Positions 9,201 through 20,680 of a stretch of DNA of 64,000 bases are shown one piece after another. Position numbers and translations under genes: made by a program. The stretch spans positions 31,989,756-32,053,755 of the forward strand of contig CM030715.1 in the NCBI GenBank assembly GCA_017979445.1. Reading direction: 5' to 3'. Below the pieces are notes generated by a model. It made no database searches. It saw nothing but the letters and a program-made list of their open reading frames with translations, and was not told the origin of the DNA. The stretch comes from Akebia trifoliata (lineage: Eukaryota; Streptophyta; Magnoliopsida; Ranunculales; Lardizabalaceae). Positions within the stretch are counted from its first letter, which is position 1. Every line of letters begins with the position of its first letter.

Positions 9201-11592
9201 TGGATGCCTCCTGGGACCAACTTGTCTACTTTAAATATGTCCTTAAATGTTTTTGAAAAGGCATTTGACCTTCATATCAACTTGGCTAAAAGTCATGTTA
9301 TCAGAGTTGGGGAGATTAGTAATCTTGATGAATATGAATCTTGTCTGGGATGGGAAGTCCACTAGTATACCAATCTTGGTGTGGCCTCTTTGGAAGAAAG
9401 AGATGAACAGGTCTTCAACAAGAAGTAGATCTAGGTGATTCTTAACATTTAAGCATTGGTATACTGGTGGACTTCCATCTCTGGGGATTCTTCATGGGTC
9501 TTTGTTTTGCCAACTTTATATTTAATGAGAAAAACTTGTTCCTTTGTAGTTGACCTTGGGTTCGAGGCTTTTGAGATCCTCTCACTAGCTTCTCTCTTGT
9601 TTGTACAACCACAACAAAAGCTCCTCAACTGTGATAGAGCAAAGCATTCTTCAATCCTTGGGTTTTCCTATATCCCCAGGCATTTATAGAAGATTGATTC
9701 CTATCTGCTGGAATTTACCATCTTTGGATTGGAACAAACTCAATACAGATGGAGCGAGCCGAGGCAATCCAGGTTTGGCCGGAGGGGGAGGTGTCCTTCC
9801 TAAGAGACGAGGCTGGTAATCTATTCAGGCTGCTAATTGGTTCTTTGGGGAGTGCTCAAATAATTTGGCTGAGTGTAAGGCGTTATACATGGCTCTGAAT
9901 GAATTTGATCTCTCTGGCAAAAAAGTTACCATGGAATTGGATTCTTCTTTGCTGGTGAAAGGCCTAATGGGAGGCTCTATTCCTTGGTCCTTGGACTGTT
10001 GGATGCATTGAATTCGATTGCTCGTCTCAAAGCTTATTTGGAACGTGCAACACATATGGAGAGAAGGGATCTCAGCAGCAGATTCTCTAGCAAATTTTGG
10101 CATCCAAGAATCAGCTATGACGAATTTCTATGGCTTCAATAGCCTCCCCGTAATTACAAAAAAATGTATGCAAGGAGATAAATTGGCTTTGCCTCAGACT
10201 AGACTTGTAAATTAAGTCGAGTCCCCTCTTGTATTCTTTCATTAATCTACTTTTGCATTTGCTTGCCTAGCAAATTTTTTGTTTTCTTTATCAATCAATA
10301 AAAATGATAAATATTATTATTATTATTATTATTATTTGATAGGGAAGCAATGAAGGTGGGCAATGAATTACATTATGTTTAGGTTCCAGGTATTGTATTC
10401 TCACGAGGACCAGCTGTTGCCGTCTTGATCCTGTTGGACGTGGGAGTTGAGACTTATGTTATTCTTACAGAGCAGGTATTGTGTTGTATGATACTCCACC
10501 ATAAATTGGTTTATGATCACAATCTTTTTTGCTTGTCTTTTTTTTTTTTTTTTTGAAAAGTTCTTTTTTGCTAGTCTTTATGATCATAATCTCTTATACA
10601 TGATTAGAATTAAAGTAGAGCTGTGTCAATTATCTTAATATTTGTTACTCTTCTTCACATTTAAGGTAAGGGTTCCTGTTGGGAGGCTTATCTTAGAATT
10701 GCCAGCTGGAATGTTGGACGATGACAAGGGTGATGTTATTGGAACAGCAGTTCGTGAGGTCTCTCTCTCTCTCTCTCTAATCCCTTTGTTTGCACCTTTA
10801 ATTTTATAATGCTGATAAGATGATATGGCAGGTTGAAGAGGAGACGGGTATAAAATTAAAAATGGCAGACATGGTTAACCTCACTGCTTTCCTTGACCCG
10901 TCAACTGGATGTAAAGTTTTTCCTTCACCAGTACGTTCCTTCCAATATTGCATGTATATATATTCATCCCTAGCTCATCCAAAGATCCGGGATATGCCAA
11001 TTCTATTATTTTTTTTTTTTTGAAAAGTATAATATATTGAAGAGAGGGAAAAGTACAAGGAGGCCGAGGAGGCCTCACAAATAATAACGAGAAGAAGAAA
11101 AACAAAATAACAGCATTAGTGATTACATAACGAGTTCCATCGGAAAACAAAGTCATCGAAGGTAGTCCCAACGAACTCAGTGTGCTGCTTTGACCAAAGG
11201 TATAGAAAGCCCAAGATCTCCAAGAAACAAGCATGAAAACTACTAATCTTGCTATTGAAAACTATGCCAATTCTATTATATAACTATATTTATGATACTC
11301 TTTGCATTTCATGTTTGCTTTTATTTCTAAATTTACTCTTTCTTGCTTCTCCATTGTGTAGGGTGGGTGTGACGAGGAGCTGAGCCTGTTTTTGTACCGA
11401 GGGCATGTAGATAAGGAAGTTATAGAGACACTACATGGAAAAGAAACAGGTCTTCGGGACCATGGAGAGCTGATTAAGGTATGTGTGGTTCCTTATGATA
11501 AGCTTTGGCGAGTAACAGCTGATGCAAAGGTTCTGGCGGCGGTTGCCTTGTATGAGATGGCCAAGAGAGATGGGCTTCTGCCTTCTCAGTAA
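6281..11592 (+). CDS. NUDT14: Nudix hydrolase 14-type ADP-sugar diphosphatase, chloroplastic
   Basis: Seven exons: 6281-6555, 7851-7956, 8463-8540, 10383-10475, 10666-10758, 10832-10930 and 11362-11592. All junctions keep frame, giving 324 residues. The family hydrolyses ADP-glucose/ADP-sugars in plastids, limiting starch precursor. The Ser/Thr/Arg-rich N-terminus (about residues 1-56) looks like a transit peptide. GTRIGFLKFKADV and GIVFSRGPAVAVL precede the Nudix segment, which spans residues 190-222 across exons 5 and 6 and ends in REVEEETGI. The upstream canonical Glu of the Nudix box is Gly206 here; as I recall, this family is atypical there. The tail LYEMAKRDGLLPSQ is family-like. Intron 1 uses a GC donor (6556-6557). 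Start: the first ATG is used, but in-frame ATGs at residues 19 and 57 exist, the latter in a good context (AAAATGG). Introns 1, 3 and 6 carry SINE or LINE inserts; no exon is damaged. Confidence 0.9.
7351..7493 (-). mobile_element. SINE-like insertion in NUDT14 intron 1
   Basis: The 143-bp insert is flanked by perfect 16-bp direct repeats GAAAATGCTTATTGAG (7335-7350 and 7494-7509). Read on the minus strand it ends in an A-rich tail (TTTTTATTTTTATTTTT on plus). Near the tail it has GGGATTAGTC and CCGAAGGGTGG blocks that resemble the 3' part of Au-like plant SINEs. Probably 5'-truncated. Confidence 0.75.
7574..7757. repeat. 92-bp tandem duplication
   Basis: Two adjacent copies (7574-7665 and 7666-7757) differ at only a few positions. 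The third repeat breaks off after a few bases. It lies in NUDT14 intron 1, about 95 bp before exon 2. Confidence 0.9.
8930..10340 (+). mobile_element. 5'-truncated LINE with RT and RNase H remnants
   Basis: Inside NUDT14 intron 3, in the same orientation as the gene. From about 8945 the plus frames encode FDHVNWKFLLYMMGKMGF, then SFSVLVNSSLKGFF, which is the fingers/palm part of a LINE reverse transcriptase. Around 9245-9350 HINLAKS and VIRVGEISNLDE follow in another frame. From 9730 an RNase H-like domain appears (NTDGASRGNPGLAGGGG, later NLAECKALYMAL). Frameshifts and stops make it inactive. It ends in an (ATT)n tail at about 10313-10337. I could not identify target-site duplications, so the 5' limit is approximate. 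Confidence 0.8.
11010..11262 (-). mobile_element. LINE 3'-end fragment with 17-bp duplication
   Basis: A 253-bp insert in NUDT14 intron 6, flanked by perfect 17-bp repeats TATGCCAATTCTATTAT (10993-11009 and 11263-11279). The poly-T at its left edge is the A-tail of a minus-strand insertion. Just inside the tail is CCTCCTCGGCCTCCTTGTAC on the minus strand, the same kind of tail as in the LINE end at 32570-32780. Confidence 0.8.
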
Positions 11593-12874
11593 GACCTCCA
11601 GAACCACTAAAGGCAATTTTAATGCTGTCGAATTAAGTTTCACGTGGCTTCATCAAACACCTTGCAATAGATGTATCTGTGCAAAACCCATCTGTTTTTC
11701 TTTTGTTCCTTAACATTGTGTAAATATCTATATCAAATTATCAATATCTGCCAATGTTCAATGTGGTTGGTTTAACCCGCTGCCTATGGACCCCATCAAT
11801 CATTGAATGTTTTTTCCTGCCTAATATCATATAAACATTTCTCAAACTGCACCGTCTTATTAAGTGTCCCCATTTCTCAGGAAGTTAGTTTGAATGCTTT
11901 TTTTTTTAATCTTTAAACATAGTTTACAGTATCAAAGAATGGATGGGTAGTTGGTCAACATCAAATGTACTTTGAGAAAGAATAATGCAGAATAGTTAAT
12001 TAGATTGCTAGGCAGCCAATATCAATGGAAACTCCCAAAATCTTGATCTCATATCAAATTAACAAAAATGATTTAAGCCCAAAAGTTCTCCAAAGTGTGA
12101 TGCAGGCGGGACTGATCATGACCGTTCATTTCATTTCTCTCCAGGACCCTAGATCTGATCTAAACTAGCCTAAATAAAGAAATGGTTTGTTAAAATGGTT
12201 TGTTAGTTTTTTGTTCTGTTTGTTGCATTTCATTCACATTAGGAATTTATAACCACTTACATAGAACTATAATACAGAGATCCCTCTTCAACAATATAAA
12301 GCTGGTAAACTCTTGAAGAAAATTGCTCGATTTCAGTGGGTAGAGATCACCAATCAGACTATTTTTGATCCTTAGATCACCAAGTGGTGGGGCCAAGAGA
12401 TTCATGGACAGTGGGCTCACAAGAACTCACTGTGTGGCATGCAAAAAAGAATGCGTGATTTGGGTTGCAATCAAACTCCCCAGCTATGAAGGATGGATTC
12501 CAAGTGGACGGTGGATCTCGAGTGATTGGGCATCATCAATAACCTTTGATTATTGAATTTAGTTGGAATCATCCTACAGTATCAGACCCCCTATATGTAT
12601 GGGTCACATGTTCTGATTTTGTGGTTTATGAAATATCGCTCAGCCTGTACTACTGCACCCTTGGTGACGATGGTGGTTGTAATTTTATGGACTTGACATA
12701 CTACCTTTTATGCATAAAAACAAAAAAGCTGCAGAAACAAGTGGGGTCCTTTAGCTTAAAAGCAATGAAAACTACAAAATACAATTCTGGCCCAGTTTTC
12801 CTTCATAATTTTAATAGATTCCCTTTAGTATGTATCTTAGCTAATCTAGCTTTATTGAACTTTTGTATTGTTTT
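11593..12874. other. Intergenic region between convergent genes
   Basis: It holds the 3' flanks of NUDT14 and FUC1. A minus-strand AATAAA (TTTATT at 12851-12856) lies about 20 bases past the FUC1 stop and is a weak polyadenylation-signal candidate. I see no gene or clear mobile element. Confidence 0.6.
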
Positions 12875-14510
12875 TCAAGTCCCTTTTGGGTGCCAAAATG
12901 GATCAAAATGAAGACCAATGGATGAGATCAAGGGCAATCCTCGATATTCCTTGATTACGATCCTCACCCGACGAGCATGAACCACTCCTTCTTCAAGCCT
13001 GTGAAGCCTCTTGTACCCAATTGTCGTCCCCTTTGCCACGAGTTTCCCATCTGCGTAGATATCATGCTTTTTGATCCTCTGCCCAAGCCCTATAGCTTCT
13101 TGAATTCTCACAACATTGAATCTCAAACCTTTCTCTCCTCCAGTAATTTCGATCCAATGCTTATCTTTCGATTTGCCTTCTGGAGCCCAATATGTCCATA
13201 AATGGTCATCATCGAGAACATTTTCGGGCCCAAAACCACCCGTCTTTCCTCCTTTTTGGCTGCTGGCTTTAATGGTGCCCCATTCAGCTACATTGGTGGA
13301 GAATATGGTTTTGATTGCTTTTTGAAATTCTCCTAATCTTTGGACATCGGATTCTGATATAAGCCCAGTAGTATTGGGAGGTACATTGAGCAAAAGTACA
13401 CAATTTCGACCTACCGAATGGTAGTAGATGTTGAGTAACTGTTTTAATGGCTTTGGTGTTTGAGATTTGTGCCAAAACCATCCCTTTCTGATCGATACAT
13501 CGCACTCAGCTGGTAACCAATCAGTTCCTCTTGGATCGCCTGTGTTCAAATAACTGTATAACCATAATCATCAGAGTCATACTTAGATAAAACAAAGGTG
13601 TTTGATGAGGCTCAATGTTACTTACCCTTCAATGCTTGCATCACCAATCTTCAATGAAGTCTGATTGATGGTCGACCAACAAGTACTCCCCGCGGAACCC
13701 TTCTCGTTTCCAACCCATCTAACACCTGGTCCAGCGTCGGAGAATATATTAATTGAACCTTGTAATTCCTTCACTATTGAAAACCAATCTGTAAAGTAGT
13801 AGCTCATGTTGGGTGCATTCGAGCCTTTTGCCCCATCAAACCAAATCTCTTGAACACTTCCATATCTACCCAAGAACAAAAATCACAAATAAAGAAGTAA
13901 AAAAAAAAAAAAAAATTGAATTTAGATTAAGTTCAGTAAAACATCAATGTTCTTCTTCTCCAATTTACCTTTTGAGTAACTCCTGTAATTGGGCTAAGTA
14001 GTACTCATTATACTCTACTTCATGCCCGTATCTTTTGTCATGTCGATCCCACGGCGAGAGATATAGCCCGATATCTATGTTTCGGGTCTTCGCAGCATCA
14101 ACAAATTCTTGGACTACATCACCCTTTCCGTCCCTCCACGGGCTACTTTTAACCGAATGGTCAGTATATTGGGAAGGCCATAGGCAGAACCCATCGTGAT
14201 GTTTAGCAGTGAGGATCATTAATGAGAATCCAGCCTTGGCCGCAGCATCAACCCATTGATTAGCATTGAGTCCCGTCGGATTAAAGATGGACGGGTCCTC
14301 ATTACCCGTCCCCCATTCCGAGTTGGTGAAGGTATTCACTCCAAAGTGAAGGAACATTATGAGCTCTCTTTGCTGCCATTTCAGTTGAGAAGCTGATGGG
14401 AGTGGGCACATCGGCAATGGTGGTGTTGTCGTCAATTCTGGCCTTGACGCGTCGAGTTTGATCACTAGAAGTAGCACAGACAGAAACCAATAGAACCATA
14501 ACTTAGCCAT
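12875..14510 (-). CDS. FUC1: Alpha-L-fucosidase 1 (GH29), secreted
   Basis: Three minus-strand exons: 14510-13969, 13865-13626 and 13553-12875, joined in frame to 486 residues, close to the roughly 500 of plant FUC1. Residues 1-22 are a signal peptide (WFYWFLSVLLLVIKL core). The GH29 barrel follows: HFGVNTF at 55-61, AKHHDGFCLWPS at 102-113, SPWDRH at 152-157, and EIWFDGAKG at 187-195, where Asp191 is the expected nucleophile. NVPPNTTGLI marks the end of the barrel. The last 130 or so residues look like a carbohydrate-binding (discoidin-like) domain, with NVVRIQEAI and GLHFDPFWHPKGT at the end. The family removes L-fucose from cell-wall xyloglucan or N-glycans in the apoplast. No defect is seen. 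The downstream neighbour NUDT14 is convergent. Confidence 0.93.
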
Positions 14511-14568
14511 AACAAGCTTTGTTACAACTCTTCTAATATTCTCTCACTCTGATTTCTATTAGCATAAG

Positions 14569-14576
14569 ATATATAG
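14569..14576 (-). promoter_or_regulatory. Possible TATA box of FUC1
   Basis: The minus strand reads CTATATATC about 60 bases upstream of the FUC1 ATG. This would place the transcription start about 30 bases before the ATG. Judged by position and sequence only. Confidence 0.35.
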
Positions 14577-14639
14577 ATATACGGATAAGAGATGTTGTGA
14601 GTTATGAAAGAGAGGTGAGGTTGAGATGTCTTACTTTGT

Positions 14640-14895
14640 TTTCTATTAGAATAGGAGAAGAGATGAAGTGAATGAGGAGATAAAAAGAGTAGGAAATATA
14701 AAGCTTAGGAGGAGAGATTCTTTGGGATGGAAGCAAGACAAATAGGAACAAAAGCTGAGAATGGGAATTTGCAGATTGGACTTTCCTATTATTGTTCTTG
14801 TTCTTGTTATGTTGTTAGTATTATTCACGGGTTGTTTTACTTCCTATTGCAGTCTAGAGAGAGAGAGAGAGAGAGCTAGAGAGAGAAAAGCATAA
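14640..14895. other. FUC1 upstream region with GA microsatellite
   Basis: AG-rich sequence with a short (GA)n near 14856-14873. No gene is seen; an ORF on the minus strand here is compositionally biased. Confidence 0.5.
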
Positions 14896-15027
14896 TTTAA
14901 AAGAGAGCTTCTATTGCCACACTAATTTTTACTAAGAGCACCCAAGATGTTTGGATGAATGCTTTTTTGGAATCACATGAATTATAGTGCTCTTAGTAAA
15001 AGTTGGTATGGCAATATAATGCCTTTC
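14896..15027. mobile_element. Small foldback MITE
   Basis: The left end (GCTTCTATTGCCACACTAAT, then TTTTACTAAGAGCAC) and the right end (GTGCTCTTAGTAAAAGTTGG, then TATGGCAATATAATG) are imperfect reverse complements of each other. Related single ends occur at about 23940, 34630, 41325 and 44190. Confidence 0.6.
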
Positions 15028-16189
15028 TAAAATCTTATCGAACTCGAAACTCGACCTAGTTATTCAATGGAACCAACTCGATAAGTCAACTTGGAAAATC
15101 GACCGAATTAACTTGTAGAATCAGTGGTGTCAGCTTGCAAATGCATGAGTAGGGCTAGAAACTCAATCGAGTTATTCGGCTATGTACAAAAGAAAAAAAA
15201 TTATGTACCTCACATGAGTCTGAGTTTTAAAACTATGTTTTGAAGTTAATAGCCATTATTACTATCTTAATGGGTTGGGATATTAAAATTAATATTTAAT
15301 AAGATTTAAATATTGTTTAATAGATTCCCAGTATTTAAATGCCAAAATATATATTTCCTTAATAATGATTGATTCTTGTATTCTTTCATTTTTGGTAAAT
15401 TTCCATTCTAATAAATTTCTGACACAAATCTTCACTTCACCTCTTATTTATTTCTTTCACCGTTGGCTTTGAACAGGTACATTAGTAGGTTAGCCTCATA
15501 AATTATTTTGCTGGTCTACCATCCATGAATGAAATAAATAAATAAGTACTAGTATTTCGCAAAATTTATCAAAAGATTTATATATCCGTTTGGATATTTA
15601 ACTAATTTTACCAAAAAAAATGCTTTGTGATTTTTTTTTTCTCGATTGTAAGTTCAAATAAAACACAAAAATTTTATGAAAAATTAAAATTAGAGTATAA
15701 AATTAAATTTAGTAAAATGATCTGATATCGCCTTGACCCTTTTTCACGAAATGGTAAAAAGAAGTCCAATTAGTAAATGGAGGATTTTCTGATAAATGGG
15801 AGTCGCCATCTAATTTAGATTTAGGAACCAAAAATAACTTCAAAACGAATTCAGATTGGTCCACAGATAAGAGAAATGAGTAAAGAGTTTGATTACGAGT
15901 TGTAGAAGGTGTTAGGTATTGAACTCGTCCGATCAAGATAACCGGTCTTCACTACAATCCAAAACTATCATCTAGTTAATGGACCATGACTAAAGTCCAA
16001 CTAGAGTCCAATCATCATAAATTTATATTAGATTTGCTAAATAAATCTTTCGGCTAATTTTTTTTTCAAATATTTAAATGATTCATCGCATTTCATACGA
16101 AAAGGGAAATTAAAAAAAAAAAAAAAAAAAAACAATTACATTCCATGTTTTAAAGTTCACGTGGTAGTATACTCCAATTAAAAATTCAC
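15028..16189. other. AT-rich intergenic sequence
   Basis: No gene supported. A minus-strand ORF at 15709-15936 (75 codons) looks like a repeat-derived fragment; I could not assign it. Confidence 0.4.
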
Positions 16190-16880
16190 ATATACAAATA
16201 TTTTTTAAATCAGCAAAAATAGGAATTTGTGAAAATTTTCTAAATTAGAAAATCATAAATGTGAAACTGTTAAATTGGCAATCTATGAAGTTTCTAAATT
16301 AGAAATTTATGAATATATAATGAATTTCTAAATTAGAAATTTATAAAAAAATAAACTTTCCAAAATAGAAAAGTACAAATATAGGAAGATTTCCCAAATT
16401 AGAAATTTGTGAATACGAATTTTTTAAAATAGAAAGTTTCAATAGAACATGAAATTTCTAAATTAGCAAATCATAAATTAATATGGAATTTCTAAATAGG
16501 AAAATGCAAAAGTCCTAAATTGGAAAATTACAAAAAATATGAAATTTCTAAATTAGACATTTATGAATATGATCTTCCTAAAATAGAAAATTATGGAAAT
16601 TTCCGCATTATAAAGTTCCAAATATAAAATTTCCAAAATAAAAACTTTTAATCATGAACTTTCTAAAATAGAAATTTATGAATATTGATTTTTCAAAATA
16701 GAAAAATATAAATATGAAAATTTCAAAATAGAAAATTACAAATATGAATAGAAAATCCCAAAACACATATAATTTATAAATTTTTGAATTATCAAATCAC
16801 GATCATGAAAATTTTAAATTGATAAGTTAATCACATAAACGAAATTCCAAATTAACAAGAGAGAGATATATGTCAAAAAT
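16190..16880. repeat. Degenerate short-period AT-rich repeat
   Basis: About 700 bases are built from variants of AATTTCTAAATTAGAAATTT followed by short spacers such as ATGAATATGAA, repeated some twenty times at a spacing of about 25-40 bases. The unit is itself nearly palindromic. Confidence 0.75.
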
Positions 16881-17621
16881 TTCTAAAGTAGAGCAAAAAT
16901 TTTCACACATAAATCAACTTCCAATTTAATGGTTAAATCATGAACACCCTTCGATTTAACAAATAGGTCTCAAATCATCAAACAACATATCACATGTTAG
17001 AATTTATAGAATTGAATCGTTATTTAATCTTAAACATGAATAATTGCTAAAAAATAATTCGAGTTAAAAAAAATTAAAATTCATGCAACCACCATCCTAT
17101 TAATTTAAGCATGATAATTGCAAAATCACGAGTCACATAATGAATGTAATCCAAGAATACTAGCAAACAACAATGAAGGATATGACAACCATAAAAAATA
17201 GAGAATAAATCATGAGGAGGGAAAAGAAAAAATGAAATACTAAAAATTAAAAAATTTAAACAAAATGTAACTAGACTTACCTCTACGATAGAATAGTAAC
17301 TATTATGTGTTCCTTCAGGCACAACTCAAGACGACGTTGAGTGTTAAATAGAAGAAGAAACAAATACGTTGTTGTTGGAACATTGTAGAAAGAAAAAAAG
17401 AACACAATGACAATGTCATTGGGTGCGTTGCAGAGAAGGTGAAATATGATGATGTCTGGGTATTGGTGCGTTACAAAGAAGATGAAAGATTGAATACATT
17501 GGCTGTTGAGGGCGTTCGAGAGAAAGAAAAGTGTTGAAGACGTTGCTGCTAGGATGTTCAAAAGAAGAAAAAGGATTGAAAACGATGGTGTTGTCGCTGC
17601 TAGGGTGTTTTAATTTTTGAT
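16881..17621. other. Intergenic, no gene seen
   Basis: AT-rich. Between 17283 and 17600 several loosely repeated GTTGTTGTTGGAACATT-like and AAGAAGA stretches occur. Minus-strand ORFs here are low-complexity Phe/Leu runs and are not supported. Confidence 0.4.
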
Positions 17622-18085
17622 TTAGACATACCCCTCCATGTTTTGGTGAATATATGAGATACCTCGGTGTTTTTAAACGGGTGGCAAACCTCTTAACCTC
17701 ATTCTTTTGTTATATACTAATTAAAGTGACCTAAATACCCTCATCTTCAACCTTTGAAGTTTGAACAAATGCCCTTGACTTTTCTATGATTTTTTTTTTC
17801 CCCGTAATATTTAAGCTCTTCATAATCGATCCATCTTTTAAACCTTGCCTTAACCCTTATAAAAAATAAGGGTTTTTTTTTTTTTTTTTTCTACCCAAAA
17901 TTTCATCAACTTCTATAAATGCAAAAATCCCAACTTTTTCTAATTATGTTTTGGACTTTGAAGGTTGTTGAGGGTAAATTATTATAAAGAAGAGTGTATT
18001 TCTCATTAATTTATTATAAGAGACAATGTCATTAAAATCATATGATATCTCCAATATTCACCAAAATGTGGAGGGATATGTTTAT
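17622..18085. mobile_element. MITE with about 40-bp terminal inverted repeats
   Basis: Left end AGACATACCCCTCCATG plus TTTTGGTGAATAT; right end ATATTCACCAAAATGTGGAG plus GGATATGTTTA. These are reverse complements with few mismatches. There is no coding content. Sequences resembling one end also occur near 41175 and 48010. Confidence 0.65.
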
Positions 18086-18088
18086 AGA

Positions 18089-18293
18089 ATAATGATTTCC
18101 AGATGCTACCCTCTGACATACATTCCCATGCACTCCCTGACGTGGCATGTGTTAAAATCATAGATTTTTCTCGGGATACACAATCTCACATATTTATGGG
18201 GATGTACAATTGTGTATCCCGGGAAAATCTATGGTTCTTGCCCATGCCACATCAAAGAGCATATGTCAGAGGGGGGCATCAGAAAATCATGAT
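18089..18293. mobile_element. Foldback MITE, family 1 (well preserved)
   Basis: Nearly the whole 205-bp element folds back: ATGATTTCCAGATGCTACCC against GGGGCATCAGAAAATCAT, then CTGACGTGGCATGTG against CATGCCACATCAAAG, then AATCATAGATTTTTCTCGGG against CCCGGGAAAATCTATGGTT, with a short centre around TATTTATGGGGATG. Confidence 0.75.
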
Positions 18294-18645
18294 TCATACC
18301 TAAATCACCTTTTTTTTTTTTTTTAAAAGAGGAGAGGGGGGAGTCGAGATGATTAAAAGGGGTATGTGACATTTTAATCACCGTGGCCCCTCAAATATTC
18401 ACCAACTTAAAAGGTTGTACATTTTCTTATCATGGACGGGACTAATGTGGATGATGTCAATTGAATCACTATGTAGATGCCAGTTATGAAATTCATGTGC
18501 CATCATGAACTTCAATCACTAAAGTTAAACATAGTGCAAACAATGCACATTTGTTACACTTTTTGCCACCATACCTTTTCTCATGGTGTCAACTTTTTGC
18601 CCAAATGACATGGCAAGCGGGAGGATTTTCATCGAGTCATGTCGG

Positions 18646-18792
18646 AGTGACATTGAAATTGACATCGTTTTACACATTGGTATGCACAGAATCATAGATG
18701 CTTCTCACTTGTAGCTTGATGAAACATATCTATGGCTCTGTACACACATCCACGTGAGTAACGTGTGAAATGATGTCAATTTCAATGTTACG
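18646..18792. mobile_element. Foldback MITE, family 2
   Basis: Left GTGACATTGAAATTGACATC and right GATGTCAATTTCAATGTTAC are inverted repeats. The centre holds CATAGATGCTTCTC. A fragment of the same family is at about 6137-6240 and a diverged copy at 60599-60693. Confidence 0.65.
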
Positions 18793-20500
18793 TCAACATT
18801 TTCCTTCCATCTTTCATGCCATGCACGTCTTGAAACCCATATGTAACAACTTTTGTTAAAGTGGATTTCTTTCCATTCATACAAAGACATGCATATAAAT
18901 GTGAGGTCGGGGACAGAGAGATTCTCTAATCCTATATTTTTCATTCAAATGATTAGACTTTTTTCTATTTTTACTCAATATCATTCCATGACATTCTCTC
19001 TCTCTCCCCGTACTTTTTAACTATTACATAGTAAAAAGGATACCAACGTAATTCTAAGATTGTGATTTACAATTTTCTTGATTTTTAATTAAAATGACCT
19101 TGATTATATTAAATTTAAATGTAAAGATAGGGACATTTATGAAATACAAAATTTCGTGTCAAACCACTTCTGCTCTGCCTCCTCTCAATATAATGGTAAA
19201 AATGCTTATCTCTAGTACTTATCCATAGAAAAATAAAGAAAGATTTTTTATAAAATGTTTTAAATTTCAACGCAAAACAAAATATTAAGAACAATTAGGT
19301 TTGCTTACATTTGAAGGATTTTTGAGGTCATGTGTCTTGGCCAGACTCAATTTTATTATTATTCTTTTTTTTTTTTTAAGGTTAACCAGAGATTAGCTAC
19401 ACATGATAGGTATAAGTAATCAACACTAAACGTTTCCCTATCTGGGCCCACCAGTCCCCATTATCATTTGAATCTTGATCCCACCTTTGATTGATTGTTA
19501 CATTTCTTTTGTCCTTATGGCCGACTATATAAATTGTAAGAATCTACCAACCATATATTAACAAAAAAAATATTTTTGGAGATCAATACTTTGTTAAATC
19601 CATCATGATCAATTGGATTGTATGTTAGAGCTGTTTCTTGAATATAGATTCTTTCCTAGTGTTGTAGGAGTAGAACCACTGGACCAGTTGGTAAAGCAGG
19701 CTTTTAATTAAGTATGGTCCATGTGAACAAAACTTTCGGTCTTCAATAAAAGGTGGGTACATATCAATCATGCCTCTCTTTTGTTACACATGTGTGTATG
19801 TGATTGATACATGTAGGGTTGATATGTCCTTGTTGCCTCAAGATTCATTTCGCTCACAATCATGTAAAGATGGAGCACATAATTTTTAAAGAGATTAGTG
19901 GCTCAAAATGATCTCCAAAAAGTTCTTCAAACCAATCCACTAGAATTGTTACGACACTAATAGTGACAACAATAAAGTCTTATCTTAAAGATTTGGGGTC
20001 GGTTTAATGAATCTTGTAGCTTCGTTCTGCCTTGTGAGAGTTAAGTCTTCTCTTAGATCATGACCAATGTTAGGAGTGATGGTTTTTACACCGACTACTA
20101 ATTTGACGTAACCTTCCTTCTTTATCTAAGCTTGGGACCGACGTAGTAATATAAAGGGATACTCCACAAGGGGAATTAATTGTAATATTTTACATGTTAC
20201 AAGACTAAGCTAGCTCTCAAGAGATCCTCCAAATTTTATCTCCTCCCTCCAAAAAGTCCTCTATTTGTGAGTTTGTTTCATCCTCTTTTATAATAAAAAA
20301 AATTGGTTGAGGTAGGTGTGCTTGACACGGAGCATGTTTATATAAATGATTAAGGAGTGGAGGAGATATATAGAATCGTATGTGCGAGGCAGAATAGGAA
20401 TTTTTGGCATTTATTCTATAGACATTCGGGATTATATCCAATTTTCACAAGTTAAGTCAATGTTCTGGTCAAAACCTCCTTAAGGATCGATAAAAATAAG
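18793..20500. other. Intergenic, no gene seen
   Basis: AT-rich. Around 19675-19780 a GACCAGTTGGTAAAGCAGGC stretch resembles a tRNA-type A-box module, as in plant SINEs, but limits cannot be set. Confidence 0.35.
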
Positions 20501-20680
20501 TGTAATGATTTTCTGATGCCCCCTTCTGACACTCGCCTCCCTACGGCCCCATAACAAAACCACAGATCATTTGCCTTGGGATGCACATGTCAATAACTCT
20601 TTTTCTCGTGTATCCCGAGGCAAATGATATACAGTTATGTGACGGTGGCATGTGTCAAAGGGGGGCATCATATTATCACG
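20501..20680. mobile_element. Foldback MITE, family 1 (diverged copy)
   Basis: AATGATTTTCTGATGCCCCC at the left pairs with GGGGGGCATCATATTATCAC at the right. The centre carries GGGATGCACATG and GTGTATCCCGAGGCAAATG blocks matching the family core. Confidence 0.6.

Noticed and set aside
12977..13325. Plus-strand ORFs across FUC1 exon 3
   Set aside because: Antisense shadows of the fucosidase coding exon.
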